64,000 nt of DNA from Thiodiazotropha sp040507245 (GTDB lineage Bacteria; Pseudomonadota; Gammaproteobacteria; Chromatiales; Chromatiaceae): positions 24,182-88,181 of the forward strand of contig JBEVVH010000001.1 in the NCBI GenBank assembly GCA_040507245.1. The letters run 5' to 3'. A model generated the notes under the pieces. It saw only the letters and a program-made list of their open reading frames with translations. It was not told where the DNA came from and made no database searches. Position numbers and translations under genes: made by a program. This document shows, in pieces, positions 1 to 8,669 of this stretch; positions within the stretch are counted from its first letter, which is position 1; every line of letters begins with the position of its first letter.

Positions 1-1055
1 TCATCGGCTACGGCGGCGGTATCATCCCCCGTTTCACCGAGTTGAAGAAAGACGGCAAGCCTGTGTTCCCGGCAGCCGCTGAATTCCACACCCTGCGAGT
101 CATGCCGCCTCCAGGCATGCACTACGATACCAACACCATCCGCAAGTTCTGCGACATCTGGGAAAAGTACGGCTCCGGTCTGATTGCCTTCCATGGCCAG
201 TCTGGTGACATCATGTTCCAGGGTTGCACCACCGATAACGTCCAGCCCGCTTTCGACGAAATCAACGAGATGGGTTTTGATCTCGGCGGCGCCGGTCCTG
301 CTGTGCGTACCGGTATGTCCTGCGTGGGTGCCGCTCGCTGTGAAAACTCCTGCTTCGACGAAGGCCGCACCATGCGCATGCTGGTCAACAACGCCCTCGA
401 CGACATGCATCGTCCGGCTCTGCCTTACAAGTTCAAATACAAGGTATCCGGCTGCCCGAATGACTGCATGAACTCTGTTCAGCGTGCTGACCTGGCGACC
501 ATCGGTACCTGGCGCGACGACATGAAAGTCGACCAGGAAGAGGTCAAGAAGTTTGTCGAAGCCCGCGGTCGCAAGTATGTGATCGACAACGTCATCACCC
601 GCTGCCCGACCCAGGCCCTGTCTCTGAACGATGACGACACCCTGGCGGTTGATAATCCTTCCTGCGTGCGCTGCATGCACTGCATCAACGTCATGACCAA
701 AGCCCTTTCTCCGGGCGACGACAAAGGCGTAACCCTGCTGTGTGGCGGTAAACGTACTCTGAAAATCGGCGACCTGCTGGGTACGGTTATCGTGCCTTTC
801 ATGAAGCTCGAAACCGAAGAGGACTTCGAGACTCTGGGCGAACTGGCCACTGAGATCCTGGACTTCTTCGCTGAGAACGCTCTGGAGCACGAGCGTACCG
901 GTGAGATGATCGAGCGTATCGGTCTGGTCAACTTCCTGGAAGGTGTCGGCCTCGAGATCGATCCGAACATGATCGAGCGTCCGCGTACCAATCCCTATGT
1001 CCGTACCGACGGATGGGACGAGGAAGCGGCCAAGTGGGCTGAGCGTCAAGCCTAA
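1..1055 (+). CDS. dsrA: Dissimilatory sulfite reductase alpha subunit DsrA (5'-partial)
   Basis: Catalytic alpha subunit of the cytoplasmic siroheme sulfite reductase, which in sulfur oxidisers runs in reverse, oxidising protein-bound or persulfidic sulfur to sulfite. The open frame enters from the window edge (first full codon at base 3), so roughly 65 N-terminal residues are missing compared with the usual ~417. Visible are the siroheme-[4Fe-4S] ligand motifs CVGAARC (CX5C) and CPNDC (CX3C), then a ferredoxin insert containing CVRCMHC. It is followed by dsrB after an unusually long ~100-base gap holding a hairpin. The stop is TAA. The full dsrB-to-dsrS order downstream makes the identification secure. 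Confidence 0.97.
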   Translation, partial: IGYGGGIIPRFTELKKDGKPVFPAAAEFHTLRVMPPPGMHYDTNTIRKFCDIWEKYGSGLIAFHGQSGDIMFQGCTTDNVQPAFDEINEMGFDLGGAGPAVRTGMSCVGAARCENSCFDEGRTMRMLVNNALDDMHRPALPYKFKYKVSGCPNDCMNSVQRADLATIGTWRDDMKVDQEEVKKFVEARGRKYVIDNVITRCPTQALSLNDDDTLAVDNPSCVRCMHCINVMTKALSPGDDKGVTLLCGGKRTLKIGDLLGTVIVPFMKLETEEDFETLGELATEILDFFAENALEHERTGEMIERIGLVNFLEGVGLEIDPNMIERPRTNPYVRTDGWDEEAAKWAERQA

Positions 1056-1091
1056 GCAATCATTTTCTGCTGAATGACAGCAGGTTGAAAG

Positions 1092-1120
1092 AGGGGCGCC
1101 GGGTTCGCTCGGCTGCCCCT
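1092..1120 (+). other. RNA hairpin in the dsrA-dsrB intergenic region
   Basis: The arms AGGGGCGCCG (1092-1101) and CGGCTGCCCCT (1110-1120) pair over 10 bp with one bulged T (1114) around an 8-base loop. There is no T-tract directly after it (the T-run at 1142-1148 is about 20 bases further on), so it does not look like a standard intrinsic terminator. It may be a processing or stabilising element. Confidence 0.5.
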
Positions 1121-1158
1121 TGCAACGAATCAATTACCCTATTTTTTTGGAGGTAGGT

Positions 1159-2238
1159 ATGTCGNNNNNNNNNNAACCTCGTATGCCGATCGAGAGTGGT
1201 GTTCCAGAGATGGAGCCCTACTTGCATCCCGTCCTGAAGAAGAACTACGGCCAGTGGGCTTGGCATGAGCGTCCGCGTCCCGGCGTTCTTCATCACGTCG
1301 CCAAGAGCGGTGACAGCATCTGGACGGTTCGCGCCGGTACCCAGCGTCAGATGGATGTGTACACCATCCGCAAACTGATGGACATTGCTGACGAATTCGC
1401 TGATGGCTATGTTCGCTTCACCATTCGTTCCAACATCGAATACATGGTCAGCGATGAATCCAAGGTTCAGCCCCTGATCGACAAGCTGCAGGCCGAGGGT
1501 TTCCCCATCGGTGGTACCGGTAACTCTGTATCCATGATCTCCCACACCCAGGGCTGGCTGCATTGCGACATCCCGGGTACTGACGCATCCGGCGCCGTGA
1601 AGGCCCTGATGGATGAGCTCTACGACGAGTTCACCAAGGAAGAGATGCCCAACCGTGTGCGCATCACCACTTCCTGCTGCCAGATCAACTGCGGCGGACA
1701 GGGTGACATCGCGATCAACATCCAGCACACCAAGCCGCCGAAGATCGATCACAGCCAGGTCGCGAACGTTTGTGAGCGCCCCTCAGTTGTGGCTCGCTGC
1801 CCGGTTGCTGCGATTCGTCCTGCCATGGTCAACGGCAAGCCGTCCCTGGAAGTCGATGAGAAGAAGTGCATCTGCTGCGGCGCCTGCTTCCCGCCCTGCC
1901 CGCCGATGCAGATCAATGATCCTGAGCACTCCAAGTTTGCGATCTGGGTAGGTGGAAAGAACTCCAATGCCCGTTCCAAGCCGACCCTGCACAAGCTGGT
2001 TGCGGCTGGTGTGCCCAACAATCCGCCGCGTTGGCCGGAAGTTTCCGATATCGTCAAGCAGATCCTGAGCGCCTACAAATCAGACGCGAAAGACTGGGAG
2101 CGTATCGGTGAGTGGGCTGAGCGTATCGGATGGCCGAAATTCTTCGAGAAGACCGGTCTGCCGTTCACCAAGTACCACATCGACAACTGGCGTGGTAGCC
2201 GTAACAACCTGAACGCATCTGCTCACATCCGCTTCTAA
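1159..2238 (+). CDS. dsrB: Dissimilatory sulfite reductase beta subunit DsrB
   Basis: Beta subunit of the DsrA2B2 sulfite reductase, binding the catalytically active siroheme-[4Fe-4S] centre. I chose ATG 1159 because GGAGG lies at 1149-1153; a TTG further upstream would add residues untypical of the family. Cys motifs visible are TSCCQINCGG and a ferredoxin-like KCICCGACFPPCPP. As given it is 359 codons, close to the ~356 of the family, but codons 3 to 6 fall in a run of ten N, so the true N-terminal length is uncertain. The frame is kept across the gap. DsrE follows after 44 bases. Confidence 0.96.
   Translation: MSXXXXPRMPIESGVPEMEPYLHPVLKKNYGQWAWHERPRPGVLHHVAKSGDSIWTVRAGTQRQMDVYTIRKLMDIADEFADGYVRFTIRSNIEYMVSDESKVQPLIDKLQAEGFPIGGTGNSVSMISHTQGWLHCDIPGTDASGAVKALMDELYDEFTKEEMPNRVRITTSCCQINCGGQGDIAINIQHTKPPKIDHSQVANVCERPSVVARCPVAAIRPAMVNGKPSLEVDEKKCICCGACFPPCPPMQINDPEHSKFAIWVGGKNSNARSKPTLHKLVAAGVPNNPPRWPEVSDIVKQILSAYKSDAKDWERIGEWAERIGWPKFFEKTGLPFTKYHIDNWRGSRNNLNASAHIRF
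1165..1174. other. Assembly gap (10 N) inside dsrB
   Basis: Ten consecutive N directly after the first two dsrB codons. A run of exactly ten is a common placeholder for a gap of unknown size, so the number of missing bases should not be trusted. Confidence 0.95.
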
Positions 2239-2282
2239 GCGATGGTTATTGGCAGAGTAACGCTAACAGGAAGGTCAAACTG

Positions 2283-2675
2283 ATGAAATTTGCGATTCAG
2301 GTAAACGAAGGCCCGTACCAGCACCAGGCAACGGACTCGGCATACCAGTTCACGAAAGCCGCGTTGGAGGCCGGGCATGAAATCATGCGTGTGTTCTTCT
2401 ATCATGACGGCGTGAACAACGGTACGAATCTCACGACTCCTCCGCAGGACGATCGTAACATCGTCAATCGCTGGTCTGAGCTGGCTAAGAAGCACGATCT
2501 CGATCTGGTGGTCTGCGTGGCAGCCGCACAACGTCGCGGTATCGTCGATGAAGGCGAGATGCAGCGTAACGGCAAAAGTGCGCAGAACATCGCTGACGGG
2601 TTCCGTATCTCCGGTCTCGGTCAGCTGATTGAAGCGGGCATACAGTCCGAACGGCTCGTGGTTTTCGGCGATTAA
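2283..2675 (+). CDS. dsrE: Sulfurtransferase subunit DsrE
   Basis: 130 aa, the family length. DsrE is the sulfur-binding subunit of the cytoplasmic DsrE2F2H2 hexamer, which receives persulfide sulfur (from rhodanese/TusA-type carriers) and passes it to DsrC. The conserved cysteine that carries the persulfide in A. vinosum (Cys78) is present at the same position in the stretch LVVCVAAAQRRG. It starts with ATG 2283 and is followed within 12 bases by dsrF. Confidence 0.96.
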   Translation: MKFAIQVNEGPYQHQATDSAYQFTKAALEAGHEIMRVFFYHDGVNNGTNLTTPPQDDRNIVNRWSELAKKHDLDLVVCVAAAQRRGIVDEGEMQRNGKSAQNIADGFRISGLGQLIEAGIQSERLVVFGD

Positions 2676-2687
2676 TGGGGGTTGAGC

Positions 2688-3098
2688 ATGTCTGAGCAGA
2701 TTAAAAAATTCATGTACGTCAACCGCCGCGCTCCCTACGGCACCATATATGCCTGGGAGTCACTTGAAGTCGTGTTGATCGGTGCGGCATTCGATCAGGA
2801 TGTCCATCTGGCCTTCCTCGATGACGGTGTGTATCAGCTGGTCAAAGGGCAGGATACTTCCGGGGTGGATATGAAAAATTTCTCCCCGACCTATCAGGCA
2901 CTCGGCGATTACGATGTCACCAAGCTCTTCGTAGAGAAAGAATCTCTCGAAGAGCGTGGGCTGACCATCGATGATCTGATGCCCCTGACCTATGAAGACG
3001 AAGATGATGATTGGGCTGAAAAAGACTCCATCACCGTGGTGACCCGCGCAGAATTGGCGGACATCATGGATGAGCAGGACGTCATATTCAGTTTCTAA
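2688..3098 (+). CDS. dsrF: DsrF, subunit of the DsrEFH sulfurtransferase
   Basis: 136 aa with start ATG 2688, preceded by GGGGG at 2677-2681; a TTG six bases upstream is also in frame but less likely. It is a DsrE/F-fold subunit that completes the DsrEFH hexamer. It has no cysteine at all, so it must be structural rather than persulfide-carrying. The C-terminal third is strongly acidic. It lies between dsrE and dsrH as in other sulfur oxidisers. Confidence 0.95.
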   Translation: MSEQIKKFMYVNRRAPYGTIYAWESLEVVLIGAAFDQDVHLAFLDDGVYQLVKGQDTSGVDMKNFSPTYQALGDYDVTKLFVEKESLEERGLTIDDLMPLTYEDEDDDWAEKDSITVVTRAELADIMDEQDVIFSF

Positions 3099-3115
3099 GT
3101 CGGAGTATATTGAGA

Positions 3116-3421
3116 ATGGCTACCCTACACACAGTCAATAAATCGCCTTTTGAAAAGTCTTCTCTGGAGAGTTGTCTGGCTCACGCCAAAGACGGCAGCG
3201 CCGTACTCCTCTATGAAGACGGCATCTATGGTGCGGTCAAGGGCACTTCCATGGCGGACAAGGTAACCGCCCTGGGTGGTGTCAAATTCTACGTATTGGG
3301 TCCCGACCTGAAGGCACGTGGCATTTCCGAAGACAAGCTGCTCGATGGAGTCGAAGTCGTGGATTACGCCAAATTTGTCGATCTCGCTGCGACGAACGAC
3401 AAAGTGCAGGCCTGGGTCTGA
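3116..3421 (+). CDS. dsrH: DsrH, subunit of the DsrEFH sulfurtransferase
   Basis: 101 aa, DsrH/TusB family. The single cysteine sits at residue 20 (LESCLAHAKDG), the position of the conserved cysteine in A. vinosum DsrH. I chose ATG 3116, with CGGAG at 3101-3105; the in-frame TTG at 3110 is less likely. It completes the hexamer with DsrE and DsrF and is followed 42 bases later by dsrC, its sulfur-acceptor partner. Confidence 0.95.
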   Translation: MATLHTVNKSPFEKSSLESCLAHAKDGSAVLLYEDGIYGAVKGTSMADKVTALGGVKFYVLGPDLKARGISEDKLLDGVEVVDYAKFVDLAATNDKVQAWV

Positions 3422-3463
3422 TTGATTCACTGAACAACTGAAACATTATCTGGAGAAATAGAT

Positions 3464-3796
3464 ATGGCAATCGAAGCAAATGGTAAAACCTTTGAAACCG
3501 ATGAAGAAGGTTACCTGGTCAATCTGGCCGATTGGGAGCCTGCCGTGGCCGAAGTTATGGCTAAGGAAGACGACCTGGCTCTGACCGACGAACACTGGGA
3601 AATCATCAACTTCCTGCGCGAGTACTATGAAGAGTACCAGATCGCTCCGGCTGTCCGCGTTCTGACCAAGGCTGTTGGCAAGAAACTGGGCAAGGACAAG
3701 GGTAACTCCAAGTACCTGTACGCTCTGTTCCCCTACGGCCCTGGTAAGCAGGCTTGCCGTTTCGCAGGTCTGCCGAAGCCGACTGGCTGTATCTAA
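3464..3796 (+). CDS. dsrC: DsrC sulfur-carrier protein (TusE/DsrC family)
   Basis: 110 aa. DsrC carries sulfur between DsrEFH, DsrAB and the membrane complex DsrMKJOP as persulfide/trisulfide on its flexible C-terminal arm. Both redox cysteines of true DsrC are present: the penultimate Cys109 (PTGCI end) and Cys98 (QACRF), spaced 11 residues as in A. vinosum Cys111/Cys100, so this is DsrC and not a single-Cys TusE. GGAG precedes the ATG. A strong hairpin lies directly after the stop. In A. vinosum dsrC is the most abundantly transcribed gene of the cluster. Confidence 0.97.
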   Translation: MAIEANGKTFETDEEGYLVNLADWEPAVAEVMAKEDDLALTDEHWEIINFLREYYEEYQIAPAVRVLTKAVGKKLGKDKGNSKYLYALFPYGPGKQACRFAGLPKPTGCI

Positions 3797-3812
3797 GCGA
3801 CCTAACGCACAT

Positions 3813-3838
3813 GGCGGGTGGTGTTCACACCACCCGCC
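3813..3838 (+). other. Strong GC-rich hairpin between dsrC and dsrM
   Basis: GGCGGGTGGTG (3813-3823) pairs perfectly with CACCACCCGCC (3828-3838) over 11 bp around a 4-base TTCA loop. No T-tract follows. The placement 17 bases after the dsrC stop suggests a 3' stabiliser or partial attenuator that lets dsrC mRNA outnumber the downstream dsrMK message. That role is inferred. Confidence 0.7.
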
Positions 3839-3872
3839 TGTGACCTGATCATTCATTGAGGAACGCAGGAAC

Positions 3873-4595
3873 ATGTCATCTGTCTACGCGTTGCTGTTTA
3901 TCGTAGCGACCATCGTCCTGGTAGTGGGCTTGGCTAGAAAGATTATTCAATACGCCAAGGTGCCTGCACCACTCAAGATTCCTACAACGCCGGCTCCTGT
4001 CACGCAAACCGGTGTTGTGTTGCGTATGTTTCGTGAAGTGGTTTTGTTTGAGAGCCTCTTCAAAAGCACCAAGTGGACCTGGATCTTTTCCTGGATGTTC
4101 CACATGGGCCTGTTCCTGGTCCTTCTGCGTCACGTTCGTTACTTCATCAACCCGGTCTGGTTGCCGATCGAGCTGATCCAACCCTTCGGAAAGTACGCGG
4201 CATTCGCTATGGTCTTTGGCCTGCTCGGATTGCTCGCGCGCCGGTTCTTTGTTGATCGTGTTCGCTACATATCGTCGCCATCCGACTATCTTTGGCTGCT
4301 GATCCTGATTTTCATCGGTATGAGCGGCGCGATGATGACATTTGTTGTTCACACCGATGTAGTGGCTGTTAAACAGTTCTTTACCGGTCTGTGGACATTC
4401 AGTGGCGCGCAATTGCCGATGGATCCGATCCTGCTTATACACCTGGCACTGGTAGCTGTGCTGATGATTCTCTTACCGTTCAGCAAACTGCTGCACATCC
4501 CAGGTGTATTCTTCAGCCCGACCCGCAACCAGGTGGACAATCCCCGTGAGAAACGTCACCTGGCCGATTGGGCTAGAAAGTTCGAAGAATCCTGA
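3873..4595 (+). CDS. dsrM: DsrM, membrane cytochrome b subunit of DsrMKJOP
   Basis: 240 aa integral membrane protein with about five hydrophobic segments, resembling the NarI gamma subunit of nitrate reductase; expected to bind haem b and exchange electrons with the quinone pool. His residues in membrane segments (for example WMFHMGLFLVLLRHVR) are plausible haem ligands. A GAGG lies upstream of ATG 3873. dsrK, its cytoplasmic partner, starts 29 bases after the stop. Confidence 0.94.
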   Translation: MSSVYALLFIVATIVLVVGLARKIIQYAKVPAPLKIPTTPAPVTQTGVVLRMFREVVLFESLFKSTKWTWIFSWMFHMGLFLVLLRHVRYFINPVWLPIELIQPFGKYAAFAMVFGLLGLLARRFFVDRVRYISSPSDYLWLLILIFIGMSGAMMTFVVHTDVVAVKQFFTGLWTFSGAQLPMDPILLIHLALVAVLMILLPFSKLLHIPGVFFSPTRNQVDNPREKRHLADWARKFEES

Positions 4596-4624
4596 AATCC
4601 ACGCTTGGCCGATGAGGGTTACAA

Positions 4625-6166
4625 ATGGCTGGAGCTGAATTTGAAACACCGGAACTGACCGAATACATCGAGGTTCCCAAGGTTGTAGACGATACCATGA
4701 AGCACATCAGTTGCTTCGTAGCAAAACCTGACCACCAGGCACCTCTGGGTTTTCCTGGTGAAAAGGTTGACAACTGGAAAGAGGTCGCCATCGACAAGAT
4801 GGGGGATCTTCTGAGCCGCTATCGTTCTTTTCAGGTGTTTATGGACGCCTGCGTGAAGTGCGGTTCGTGTACTGACAAGTGTCACTACTTTATCGGTACC
4901 CAGGATCCTAAAAACATGCCCGTCGGGCGTCAGGATCTGTTGCGCAAGGTCTATCGTCGTTACTTCACGTTTGCGGGTAAATACTTCCCGAAACTGGTTG
5001 GTGCGGCTGATCTGACCGATGAAGTGGTCGATGAGTGGTACAGTTACTTTCATCAGTGCTCCCAGTGCCGCCGTTGCTCGGTGTTCTGTCCCTACGGTAT
5101 CGATACCGCAGAGATCTCCATGGCGGCCCGCGAAATCCTCGACTCCATTGGTGTCGGACAGAAGTACTGCAACGAGATTATCGCCAAGGTTTTTAAAATC
5201 GGTAATAACCTCGGTTTGCCCGGACCCGCAATCGCTGACACCCTGGAAGGCCTCGAAGAAGATGTCTTCGACGATACCGGTGTGGCAGTCAAGTATCCCC
5301 TGGATAAGAAAGGGGTCGATATACTGCTGGTGACACCCTCGGCAGACTTCTTCGCCGAACCCCACGTCGATGGTCTGATCGGTTACGGCAAGGTGTTTCA
5401 CGAAATCGGCGTCAGCTGGACTTTGAGCAGTCATGCTTCTGAGGCCGGTAACTTCGGCATGTTCATCGGCAGTTACGAGAACATGCGCCGTGTTTCGCTG
5501 CGTATCCGCGAAGCCGCCCTGCAGCTTGGTGTCAAGCGCATTGTTTTCGGTGAGTGTGGGCATGCCTGGCGTATTGCCTACAGCTTCCTGAACACCCTGG
5601 CAGGTCCTTTTGATTTCCTGGATCCGAACTACCCGGTTCCGCAGCATATCTGCGAGTTCACCCTGAGTCATATCGAGAAGGGAGACCTGGAGTTCGATAA
5701 ATCCGAGAACGACGACATGTCGATCACTTTCCACGACTCCTGCAACGTGGCTCGTGCTTCCCGCATGGGCGATAAGCCCGGTGGCCAGTTTGAGATACCG
5801 CGTAAAGTGATCAAGGCCGTGGTGAACAATTACCACGACATGGAGTGGGACACCATCCATGAGCGCACCTTCTGCTGCGGTGGTGGTGGTGGCCTGCTAA
5901 CCGACGACCTGATGGAAGTACGGGTAAAAGGCGCCAAACCCCGCATGACAGCATTCAAGAATGTCATGGAAGAGAAAGGTGTGACGCATCTGGCTGCGAT
6001 CTGTGCGATCTGTAAGAGCCAGTTTACCAAAGTATTTCCCTATTACGGGATGGACATGTTCCAGATCGTCAGTGTTCATCAGCTGGTCAGTAATGCCCTC
6101 GTGATGAACCGAAAAACACCCCCCGAGGAAGCCCCCGGGTACGGTGAGGATGACGACGACGAATAG
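4625..6166 (+). CDS. dsrK: DsrK, HdrD-like iron-sulfur subunit of DsrMKJOP
   Basis: 513 aa cytoplasmic Fe-S protein homologous to the catalytic subunit of heterodisulfide reductase; the proposed site of oxidation or reduction of DsrC-bound sulfur. Two [4Fe-4S] ferredoxin motifs are visible, CVKCGSCTDKC (around residue 77) and CSQCRRCSVFC (around 143). The C-terminal half has CCG-type cysteines: HDSCN, FCCGGGGG and CAICKS, expected to hold the special cluster. The C-terminus is very acidic. It pairs with DsrM, and DsrL follows after a 78-base gap. Confidence 0.96.
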   Translation: MAGAEFETPELTEYIEVPKVVDDTMKHISCFVAKPDHQAPLGFPGEKVDNWKEVAIDKMGDLLSRYRSFQVFMDACVKCGSCTDKCHYFIGTQDPKNMPVGRQDLLRKVYRRYFTFAGKYFPKLVGAADLTDEVVDEWYSYFHQCSQCRRCSVFCPYGIDTAEISMAAREILDSIGVGQKYCNEIIAKVFKIGNNLGLPGPAIADTLEGLEEDVFDDTGVAVKYPLDKKGVDILLVTPSADFFAEPHVDGLIGYGKVFHEIGVSWTLSSHASEAGNFGMFIGSYENMRRVSLRIREAALQLGVKRIVFGECGHAWRIAYSFLNTLAGPFDFLDPNYPVPQHICEFTLSHIEKGDLEFDKSENDDMSITFHDSCNVARASRMGDKPGGQFEIPRKVIKAVVNNYHDMEWDTIHERTFCCGGGGGLLTDDLMEVRVKGAKPRMTAFKNVMEEKGVTHLAAICAICKSQFTKVFPYYGMDMFQIVSVHQLVSNALVMNRKTPPEEAPGYGEDDDDE

Positions 6167-6244
6167 TATTCGACTACTAGCGCAAACAACGACTCCTACC
6201 CCGGTAGGGCACGACCAAGACAAGTTCCTTGAAGGAGACTGAAA

Positions 6245-8188
6245 ATGGCAACTCCTAGTGAAGAGATGAAAAAGATAACCTGGCGCCGCTTTGAAGAGGG
6301 CGATGTCGAGTGGGATAGTTGGGGTGATAAGATCTTCCGTGAAGATACCTCCTATAAATGCCCCACTTACATCAATCGCACCCCTCCGTGTCAGGGCAGC
6401 TGCCCTTCCGGTCACGACATCCGTGGTTGGCTGGCGATCGTGCGTGAGCAGGAGAAGCCGACTGAAGGTATGGATTGGGAAGAGTATGCGTTCGAACGCG
6501 CTGCCGCAGCCAATCCCTTCCCCTCCATGATGGGACGCGTCTGTCCGGCACCTTGCCAGGATGGTTGTAACCGCAACGAAGTGGAAGACTTCGTAGGTAT
6601 CAACTCTGTCGAACAGTACATTGGTGATGTTGCCATCGAGCGTGGCTTCAAGTTTACCCCGGGTGCGGACACCGGTAAGAAGGTTGCGGTCATCGGTGGT
6701 GGTCCCGCTGGTATGGCGGCCGCATTCCAGCTTCGCAAGATGGGGCACGCTGTGACGGTTTTCGAAAAGGATCCCGATCTTGGCGGCATGATGCGCTACG
6801 GCATTCCGAACTATCGTATTCCTCGCGACAAGCTGAAATTCGAAATCGACCGTATTCTGGACATGGGCGTTGAAACCCGTACCGGCGTCAAGGTGGGTGT
6901 GGATGTTCCGGTTGCCGATATCGAGAAAGAGTATGACGCCATCCTGTGGGCTCTGGGCTGCCAGAATGGACGTGATCTGCCGGTTGACGGCTGGAAAGGC
7001 ACTCCGAACTGCGTATCCGGCGTGGCCTTCCTGAAAGCCTTCAACGAAGGCCGCATGAAAGTCACCGGTGAAAAGGTCGTGTGTATCGGTGGTGGTGATA
7101 CCTCCATCGACGTGATCTCGGTTGCCCGCCGACTAGGCGCCAATGCCGCTGCCGGGAATCCTGAAGACGTGGTGCTCGATACCGCAATGAATCAGGACGA
7201 TGCTCTGGCCGGCTCCGCGCAGCCGAGCGCCGCGACTCTGACCTCCCTGTTCAAACGGGAGAAGATGTTTGCTGCACAGCACGAGATCGATGATGCCCTG
7301 CACGAAGGCTGCACCATCCTTGATGGGGTGATGCCTCTGGAAGTGATCGTCGGTGCTGACGGCCGCGCGACCGGTCTGAAAGTCTGTGACTGCACCATGG
7401 ATGGCATGACCCCGGTTGCTGTTGAAGGTACCGAGCGTGTGCTCGAAGCCGATCTCATTGTTTCCGCCATCGGCCAGAGTGCCGATATGGAAGGACTTGA
7501 GGCAATGGCCAACGCGCGTAACCAGATCGATGCGGACAAGTTCTACCAGGTGCCCGGTAAAGAGGGTCACTTCGTGGCGGGCGATATCGTACGTCCTCAC
7601 CTGTTGACCACCGCTATCGGCCAGGCTTCCATTGCCTGTGAAAGCATCGATGCCTACCTGCACAAGAAGGAACTGGCCAAGCGTCCGAAGGTTGACGTTC
7701 ATCACTTCGATCTGATGGACAAGCTGGAAGAGACCCACATGGTGCCCGAGTCTTTCGACAACAAGGTGGGTGACCTGCGCGGTACGGACTCTGCGAAGTA
7801 TGCGATCCACAACTATGAGGACCGTTCGCATCAGGAGATCATCCCTGCGGATGAGCTGTTCCTGGGTCACTTCGGCTTTACGCCGAGAAATCTGCGCTCT
7901 GAGGATGTGCCTACGGCTGACGAAGTGCTGCATCATTTCAAAGAACGTATGAACGGTTTGGAAAAGGCTCAGGCTCAGGCCGAGGCGAAACGTTGCATGA
8001 GCTGCGGCATGTGCTTCGAGTGTGACAACTGCGTGGTGTTCTGTCCCCAGGATGCGGTGTTCCGTGTCAAACGCAATGAGTCCACTACCGGACGCTATGT
8101 GGATACCGACTACACCAAATGTATCGGATGCCATGTTTGTACGGATGTCTGCCCGACCGGTTATATCCAGATGGGGTTAGGTGAATAG
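6245..8188 (+). CDS. dsrL: DsrL, NAD(P)H:acceptor iron-sulfur flavoprotein
   Basis: 647 aa, homologous to the small subunit of glutamate synthase, extended by a C-terminal ferredoxin domain. In sulfur oxidisers DsrL takes electrons from DsrAB-linked sulfur oxidation and reduces NAD(P). Domains in order: N-terminal cysteines (TPPCQGSCPSG, CPAPCQDGC), an FAD-binding GGGPAGMAAA near residue 156, a second nucleotide site (IGGGDTS) near 283, and two [4Fe-4S] motifs near the end (CMSCGMCFECDNC and CIGCHVCTDVC). GGAG precedes the ATG. It is followed by dsrJ after 8 bases. Confidence 0.96.
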   Translation: MATPSEEMKKITWRRFEEGDVEWDSWGDKIFREDTSYKCPTYINRTPPCQGSCPSGHDIRGWLAIVREQEKPTEGMDWEEYAFERAAAANPFPSMMGRVCPAPCQDGCNRNEVEDFVGINSVEQYIGDVAIERGFKFTPGADTGKKVAVIGGGPAGMAAAFQLRKMGHAVTVFEKDPDLGGMMRYGIPNYRIPRDKLKFEIDRILDMGVETRTGVKVGVDVPVADIEKEYDAILWALGCQNGRDLPVDGWKGTPNCVSGVAFLKAFNEGRMKVTGEKVVCIGGGDTSIDVISVARRLGANAAAGNPEDVVLDTAMNQDDALAGSAQPSAATLTSLFKREKMFAAQHEIDDALHEGCTILDGVMPLEVIVGADGRATGLKVCDCTMDGMTPVAVEGTERVLEADLIVSAIGQSADMEGLEAMANARNQIDADKFYQVPGKEGHFVAGDIVRPHLLTTAIGQASIACESIDAYLHKKELAKRPKVDVHHFDLMDKLEETHMVPESFDNKVGDLRGTDSAKYAIHNYEDRSHQEIIPADELFLGHFGFTPRNLRSEDVPTADEVLHHFKERMNGLEKAQAQAEAKRCMSCGMCFECDNCVVFCPQDAVFRVKRNESTTGRYVDTDYTKCIGCHVCTDVCPTGYIQMGLGE

Positions 8189-8196
8189 GAGCTGAG

Positions 8197-8667
8197 ATGC
8201 GTAGTTCTCTCATCAGCAAACGGCTTCTCATTCTGGTCTGCGCGGGAATACTGTTTCCCGCGATGCAGGCCTTCGGTGAGAGTGCCCTCGTAACCAAGAG
8301 TTCCAAGGCAGCCAAGCTGTCGAGTTGTGTGGCGCCGACTGCGGATATGCGACGCAACCACATGGACTATCTCAAACACGAACGGGACGAAACAGTCCGG
8401 GACGGTATTCGCGGTTCCAAGTTCAGCCTGGTGGAGTGCATTGAATGCCACGCCTCCCAGGATGACAATGGACACGCCATTCCGGTTACTGACGAAGGTG
8501 AATTTTGTCAGGTTTGTCATGGTTACGTTGCTGTGAGCCTGCCATGTTTCCAGTGTCATCGGACGACACCGGAACCCAATGGCAAGAATGGTAAGCTTGG
8601 CTACCATCCCGAGGGTTCTTTTCATAACCAGACAATGAGTCAGACCACTGGCCGACAGAGAGACTGA
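8197..8667 (+). CDS. dsrJ: DsrJ, triheme cytochrome c of DsrMKJOP
   Basis: 156 aa periplasmic cytochrome with an N-terminal signal sequence or anchor (hydrophobic residues ~8-25, ending near QAFGES). Three haem c motifs are visible: CIECH, CQVCH and CFQCH, the count expected for DsrJ. RBS AGGAG at 8188-8192 overlaps the dsrL stop region, which suggests translational coupling. dsrO starts 3 bases after the stop. Confidence 0.95.
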   Translation: MRSSLISKRLLILVCAGILFPAMQAFGESALVTKSSKAAKLSSCVAPTADMRRNHMDYLKHERDETVRDGIRGSKFSLVECIECHASQDDNGHAIPVTDEGEFCQVCHGYVAVSLPCFQCHRTTPEPNGKNGKLGYHPEGSFHNQTMSQTTGRQRD

Positions 8668-8669
8668 TC

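Noticed and set aside
3464..3796. TusE (single-Cys DsrC homologue)
   Set aside because: Both C-terminal cysteines with 11-residue spacing are present, and the gene is inside the dsr cluster.
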